Shown here piece by piece: positions 59,550 to 64,000 of a stretch of DNA of 64,000 nucleotides. This DNA comes from Magnolia sinica (lineage: Eukaryota; Streptophyta; Magnoliopsida; Magnoliales; Magnoliaceae): contig NC_080583.1 of NCBI RefSeq assembly GCF_029962835.1, positions 51,067,658 to 51,131,657 of the forward strand, read 5' to 3'. Positions within the stretch are counted from its first letter, which is position 1. Every line of letters starts with the position of its first letter. The notes below the pieces were generated by a model, which was given only the letters and a program-made list of their open reading frames with translations, ran no database searches and was not told the origin of the DNA. The position numbers and the translations under genes were made by a program.

Positions 59550-62114
59550 CTATCCAGTTGGAGGAGCTTGGGAGGCAGGAGCTTGATCTGGGCGAGCGTC
59601 ATCTTCGAGCAGCAGAGGCTCAAGGTTAAGGTCCGGATATAGATCCTATACCGCATCAATGCAAGCATCGAAGCCACAGTTGTAAAACTTTGTAGCTTCA
59701 GCGGCCCTCTCCTCTGACGCCTTGAAGGCATTTACTGTTGCAGCCACCGCCGAGGCTAGGGAGCCTCGTCTTTAGATCGTTGAGCCTTCTTCGCTTGGAA
59801 GACCGCTCTGTGCAGCTCTTCCGTCGCCTCGGCTCTAGTCTGCTTCAGCGCATTCACCAATCGGGCGTTCTCCTTGGCGAGTGAGTCTGCATGGGCCCTG
59901 GCTCAGGACAGCTCAGCCACAGCAGCACCGCATCTGGCTTCAAGATCGCTCACGACCACCTTCAGCAGGAGCTCACGGATCTTTCCCTTGTCGAGCTGCC
60001 GACGCAGTTCCGCCTGCTCCATCCAAAGGAAGGTGGCCTCGTCTCGTAGGGTCCCGACCTCGCCCTGGAGGGTTTTCACCTCAGCGTCTTTCTTCGCAAG
60101 CTCCCTCAATCTCTCCCAAGTCAGAAGGAGCCTTGGGACGGACTGAACAAAATCAAAATAATGAGCATTCAAACATAGTAAAAACTGAAGGTAGGAAAAG
60201 TTGATAGAAGTACCCAGTAAAAGATGGAAGTATGTCATTGACGACAAACTTGTCCGATTTGGTGAGAAGGATGGATATCTCCTCCTTCGGGTCGTGCTTA
60301 GCAACCCAGCGGACCAAGCAGGACATGTGGTAGCCCGGATGAAATCTCTCCCCGCTTGTTCCCACCTGAGCCGACCCTGTCACTTCCCTGGCCCTAGTCT
60401 GGCTGCCTGTTGAGGCATGAGCCTCAGTCCTAAGATCGTTTTCGACTTCGGGAGGGGAGAGCATGGCGTCAGCCATCCAAACGGCCTCCTCCTGTTCGGA
60501 TGAAGGTGGGACAGCTATGCAGGGCTCGGGGGCTGCGCGGGGAGCTTCAGTAACATGAGGGGTGACGACGGGGGGAAGGGTTGGAGCCGGAGCATTGACA
60601 GTAGTGATCTCAGCAGTAAATGGTGTTGGAACTGGAGCTGCAGTGACAAAAATTAGGGCCGAATGGCCCTTGCCATGAGGAGCAGCCAGCCTCCTCTGAA
60701 CAGTAGTCTTTGTTCGGGTTTCGGCACTCAACATCTCCTCGACCATTAGGGCGACCTTCCTCCTTTGGGACCTAGAAGCCTCGGCCATGCTTGCGTATAA
60801 AGTAATGAATTAACAACCAAGTTAAGAGATTCAATCCTTTCAAAGTAAGGAACGAAAGAAAAACTTACTGAAGGAAGTGGGGAGTGGCTTGGACTTGCAA
60901 AGTCCGGACCAATGAAGGTTGGCGGCTATGATCAGATCCGACCAGGAGCATAGGTCTCCCGAGCGTGCCCTAGCCTTGGCAACCTGATTCTTCTGATTCG
61001 AGGTAAGGAGAGGCAAACCTCTTAAAAAATTTACAGAAATAAAAGAAAAGCTTCAGTCCAACCACAACAAAAGGGAAAAGGATGTAAAAAAATAAAAAAT
61101 GTGTAAGGTTCGACCTAGTGTAGTAAATCGGGTGGGGACCTGAGTCATCAAGTTCCCAAGCTTTACTGCAGGCACCTCCTATTCGCCCAAAGCCCAGAAC
61201 CATTTATTCTTCCAATCCTTGTTAGAGGATGGAAGATTCATGACCACCCCCGACCCTTTGCTACCGCAAGTCGGAAGTAATACCACGGCTCATGGCTGTC
61301 ATGCTTGACTAAGTACAAGCTTATCAGCTCCTCTGGTGTCAGCTCTGGGTTCTCAACTTGACGCCAGATGATGTGAGAAGAGATCAAAACCCTCCAAGCA
61401 TTGGGGGTAAATTGGCTAAAAGCAAGTCCCAAGTAGGTCGTCAGGGCTCGGACGAAGGAATGCATAGGGAGTCGGAGTCCGCATTGCAGAGCGCAAAGGA
61501 AAATTGTGACTTCCCCATCAGCAGGAGCATCGGTGGTGTCGAGGGGCTCTGGCGCCCTTATCTGTACGGAGTCCGGGATCTCGAACTCCGATCAGATATA
61601 TCCCATCTGGGACTCCACCAACACGGAGCCTCTCGGGATGACCTCCGAGGCTCACCCACTCACGGGTATCTCGGCACCGCCCGTCACAGATTCTCAGGGG
61701 GCTCAGGCGGTCTTCTTTTTTGCCTATGCGGCGCGTCCGAGCCCCCACTTCTTCGCCCCTTCTCAGCTGGGGAAAGAGAAGTACTGCTTCTAAGGGGCCT
61801 TCAGATACCCCTCTCCTGTCATTCGAGCTTCCCGGCCCAGAATCGTCATCCAGGTCATAATCTTTTCGGACCATATCCAAATCGGTTAACATCCCATAAA
61901 TAAGAGAAATAAAAAAGCGCTAAAAGGAGGGACTCACCGGAAAGTCACTGGGAATCACCTCTGCCAGAAACCCCTGATAGGTCGAAATCGCCCTGCCGGA
62001 AGCTTCAAATCGGCCGGAATTGCCTTCATCGAAAATCGCCTCCTCAGGAAATCAACAATCACAAATTCAGAACGCAAAAATGAGGAGTGTTTCCAAAGCG
62101 CTAGGGTTTATATA
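59550..62114 (-). pseudogene. Spliced antisense gene of the Tat element (Transposase_28/PF04195-like)
   Basis: Runs opposite to pol. A TATATAAA at 62114-62107 (minus) with AACCCTAG just after it is a plausible promoter. An early exon (about 61892 to 61130) contains EFEIPDSVQIRAPEPLDTTD and then MHSFVRALTTYLGLAFSQFTPNAWR and HEPWYYFRLAVAKGRG, the core of the family named putative gypsy-type transposon (PF04195). Further exons are visible: 61020-60868 (NQVAKARARSGDLCSWSDLI, donor CAG|GTAAGT), 60789-60214 (MAEASRSQRRKVALMVEEML, then a Pro/Ala/Thr-rich stretch, donor GG|GTAC) and 60142-59550 (WERLRELAKKDAEVKTLQGE..., a long coiled coil, ending APPTG). TGA at about 61590, frame changes near 61237-61465 and a stop in the last exon show decay. 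The function is unknown. Confidence 0.75.
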
Positions 62115-62540
62115 GCCTGGGAGAGACCTTTGCATTAATGGTGAAGCATAATGGCCGCAGCCGAATCGTCGCGAGCCGACTTCGGAACACACGTGGATGT
62201 AGGTCACTGGCTCAAGCTCTGCCAGACTGCGTGCTTTTGACATTGGGTGATGAGCGCGAGGTAGCAGAAATGGTGCTCGAGCAAGGGAAGCGTCGCTCGA
62301 ACGTCTCTCATGGCATACATGGTGGTCAACCATAGGGTCAACGATTATTCGAGATCTTAACCGTCGCCACGTGTCTGCTGGAGGTGAGCCTGTGACAAAA
62401 AACCCCGAGGACGTATCTTTTCCAACATAGAAATCATGATTGTAACCGCATGCGTGGAAGATACGACAGGGGAAGCTGTTGATCTTCCGCACATATTTAC
62501 TCTCCGAGTCCGTGTCCGAACTTGAAGAGTAGGGGGTTTC

Positions 62541-63381
62541 TGTTATGGGAAGATCCGAGCCCCTTCAATTCTGAGGTCTGACGTCATCTTAATCCGATCG
62601 GATGCATAAGAGATAATCTGGAATGGTGAAAACGATTGAAGGAAGAAATGATTCTCGGCTCGGCCCCAGCTGTGCTCTTGCTCCGAGGTTGTTAGTTCAG
62701 AATAATCTGAGGCCGGGACAGTCAGTGTGAAGCTCAGACCGAAACTTACTTGCAAGACCTTGGGCTGTCCCACTACTGCTCGACCAGAGACAGATCGTTC
62801 AACCACCCACATCTGCATGTTGCCCGTTACGGGGAAACTCAACTAAACGAGTTAGTTAAGCCCGTTACCCACCTCGGGGCTCGGAGGGGAAAGCTCGAAG
62901 GTCCGAGGCTCGGAATCAGGGTCTCTTTAGTATGAGATCCCAAGCTGAGGCTGGGGTCGGACGTGAACATCCCATGCACTAAACTAAGAAACTACCTTAA
63001 GCGGATACTACCGAATATCTCGCTCACGGATACGTCCCTCTAAGGCATGATACGTTACACAATCCTTGGATTACGGACAATATCTCCACGATCATATTAT
63101 CCTACTAATTGAGTGAATCATGTCGAGATTAACAGACCCAGACCGTCCGATAGGCAGATATAAATACAAGGGAATCTCATTGATACAGGTACGTAACATT
63201 TAGCACCCTCTTACTACACCCGAACTTAGACCCAGATTTCCTTGACCTGACTTAGGCATTAGAGAGTCCCCTGTCTAAGCCATGGTCTCCTTTGCTCTTT
63301 GTAAGTATGCAGGTTACAGACCCTAAAGTGGCTATGAGTTCATGGATCGGAGTGGAGGATGTCCCGATTTAGTCATCAACA
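62541..63381 (+). repeat. 3' LTR of the Tat element
   Basis: TATAAATA lies at 63159-63166. About 90% identical by eye to the 5' LTR with a strong C/T and G/A transition bias. Confidence 0.92.
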
Positions 63382-64000
63382 CTGTCAAGGGATATCCTAT
63401 TATTTGATTACGTACATTCGAGGAGTTGTTTACCGAGAAATTAGGGTGAACTTTCAAACAATTCCTTCTATACCATCAACACCTCACTGTGCATAATCTC
63501 CCGGTCATGCAAAAGGTCGCCACGTCATCATGATGGAGATCCTGTGGTCAAACTCAAACTATGGATGTCTTCCTTCTACTGAGTGTATCGATCATGCATG
63601 GCCCCACGTCACGTGCAAAAAGTTCACGTGTATACAGTATTTAATAATGGAATTATGAAGTGGCGAAAGCATGTTAACACTTTTATAAATCCTGTAGAGA
63701 GAGAGAGAGAGGGGTCTATGATTAGGGGTTCGATTTATTCAGTGGACACTAGTACTGGATTTTCGTTGAGGAGGACGCATCCACTGCCAAGTGCCATTGT
63801 ATGAAGCACTCGATCATGGTACACGTGGGAACATTATCTAGATTCTGACCATTTATCTACTGGGCCCCACTTTGGATGGGCCATGCGACCAAAGCTATGT
63901 TTGTTAGATGATTCTGAACGTAGATGAGACGACCCTTTTGCCCATTGAATATATATACACCGTTGTTTGACCATTTTCCAAATTGTATAGTAGGACCCAG
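63382..64000. other. Right flank of the Tat element, no gene
   Basis: A short (GA)n run at 63697-63710, ACACGTG/TCACGTG words at 63608-63628 and 63820, and a GGGCCCCAC repeat fragment at 63861. The plus-strand open frame at 63583-63804 has no recognisable domain. Confidence 0.4.

Larger units (their letters stand above)
52534..63381 (+). mobile_element. Full-length Ty3/gypsy retrotransposon, Tat lineage, with antisense gene
   Basis: The 10,848-bp element is bounded by LTRs 52534-53375 (842 bp) and 62541-63381 (841 bp), both TGTTATGGGA...CATCAACA. A by-eye alignment shows about 88 differences, mostly transitions (about 90% identity). A primer-binding site TGGCGCCGTCTGTGGGAA starts at 53379 and a polypurine tract (GAGTAGGGGGTTTC) ends at 62540. 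A 4-bp CTGT flanks both sides (52530-52533 and 63382-63385). Sense order is gag, protease, RT, RNase H, second (archaeal-type) RNase H, integrase. The double RNase H and the extra antisense gene are Tat hallmarks. Multiple stops and a deletion in RT make it non-autonomous today. Confidence 0.92.

Noticed and set aside
61358-61903. Plus-strand 181-codon open frame
   Set aside because: It lies opposite the antisense gene of the Tat element, whose minus-strand frames carry the family motifs. The plus frame has none.

Overview
The window is nuclear DNA of a flowering plant. It has GT-AG introns, a plant EB1 gene, a plant LRR receptor kinase, LTR retrotransposons and a plant-type LINE. The many short repeats built on GTGGGCC..CACCATGATGT plus CCATCCATTTTG..AGCTCA suggest a magnoliid (Magnoliales or Laurales); that placement is inference from memory of such genomes. 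Only two host genes look intact. Nearly everything else is repeats or decayed mobile elements.

Layout. 1-8.9 kb: no host gene; a GGACGGTG minisatellite, a hAT-like non-autonomous element (1357-2319), an LTR-like block near 3.5-4.25 kb, GTGGGCC-type repeats and a 16-bp minisatellite. 8.99-12.46 kb (+): a six-exon EB1 microtubule plus-end-binding protein of 329 aa. 12.5-24.7 kb: a palindrome-rich element, inverted-repeat MITEs, a tRNA-like SINE, the 5' stub of a copia element, a second hAT-like element (22099-22544) and minisatellites. 24.77-26.4 kb (+): a dead LINE. 28.25-35.55 kb (-): a two-exon LRR receptor-like pseudokinase of 764 aa whose 5-kb intron holds a copia gag relic, a MITE, a duplication and a foldback element.

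38.45-51.32 kb is a nest. The two ends of an old copia element (LTRs 38450-38765 and 50987-51321, minus sense) flank the remains of a Tat-type Ty3/gypsy element. That element has an LTR, a minus-strand protease/RT relic and a plus-strand plant-mobile-domain (PMD) gene. The PMD gene is itself split by a younger, nearly complete copia element (40283-45432, minus).

52.53-63.38 kb is a second, full-length Tat-lineage element (plus sense) with two 842/841-bp LTRs, gag, protease, RT, RNase H, a second RNase H and integrase. Between pol and the 3' LTR it carries a spliced gene on the opposite strand, with its own TATA box. The most interesting theme is that two unrelated Tat-like elements each carry a different antisense gene in the same slot, starting next to the 3' LTR and pointing back towards pol.
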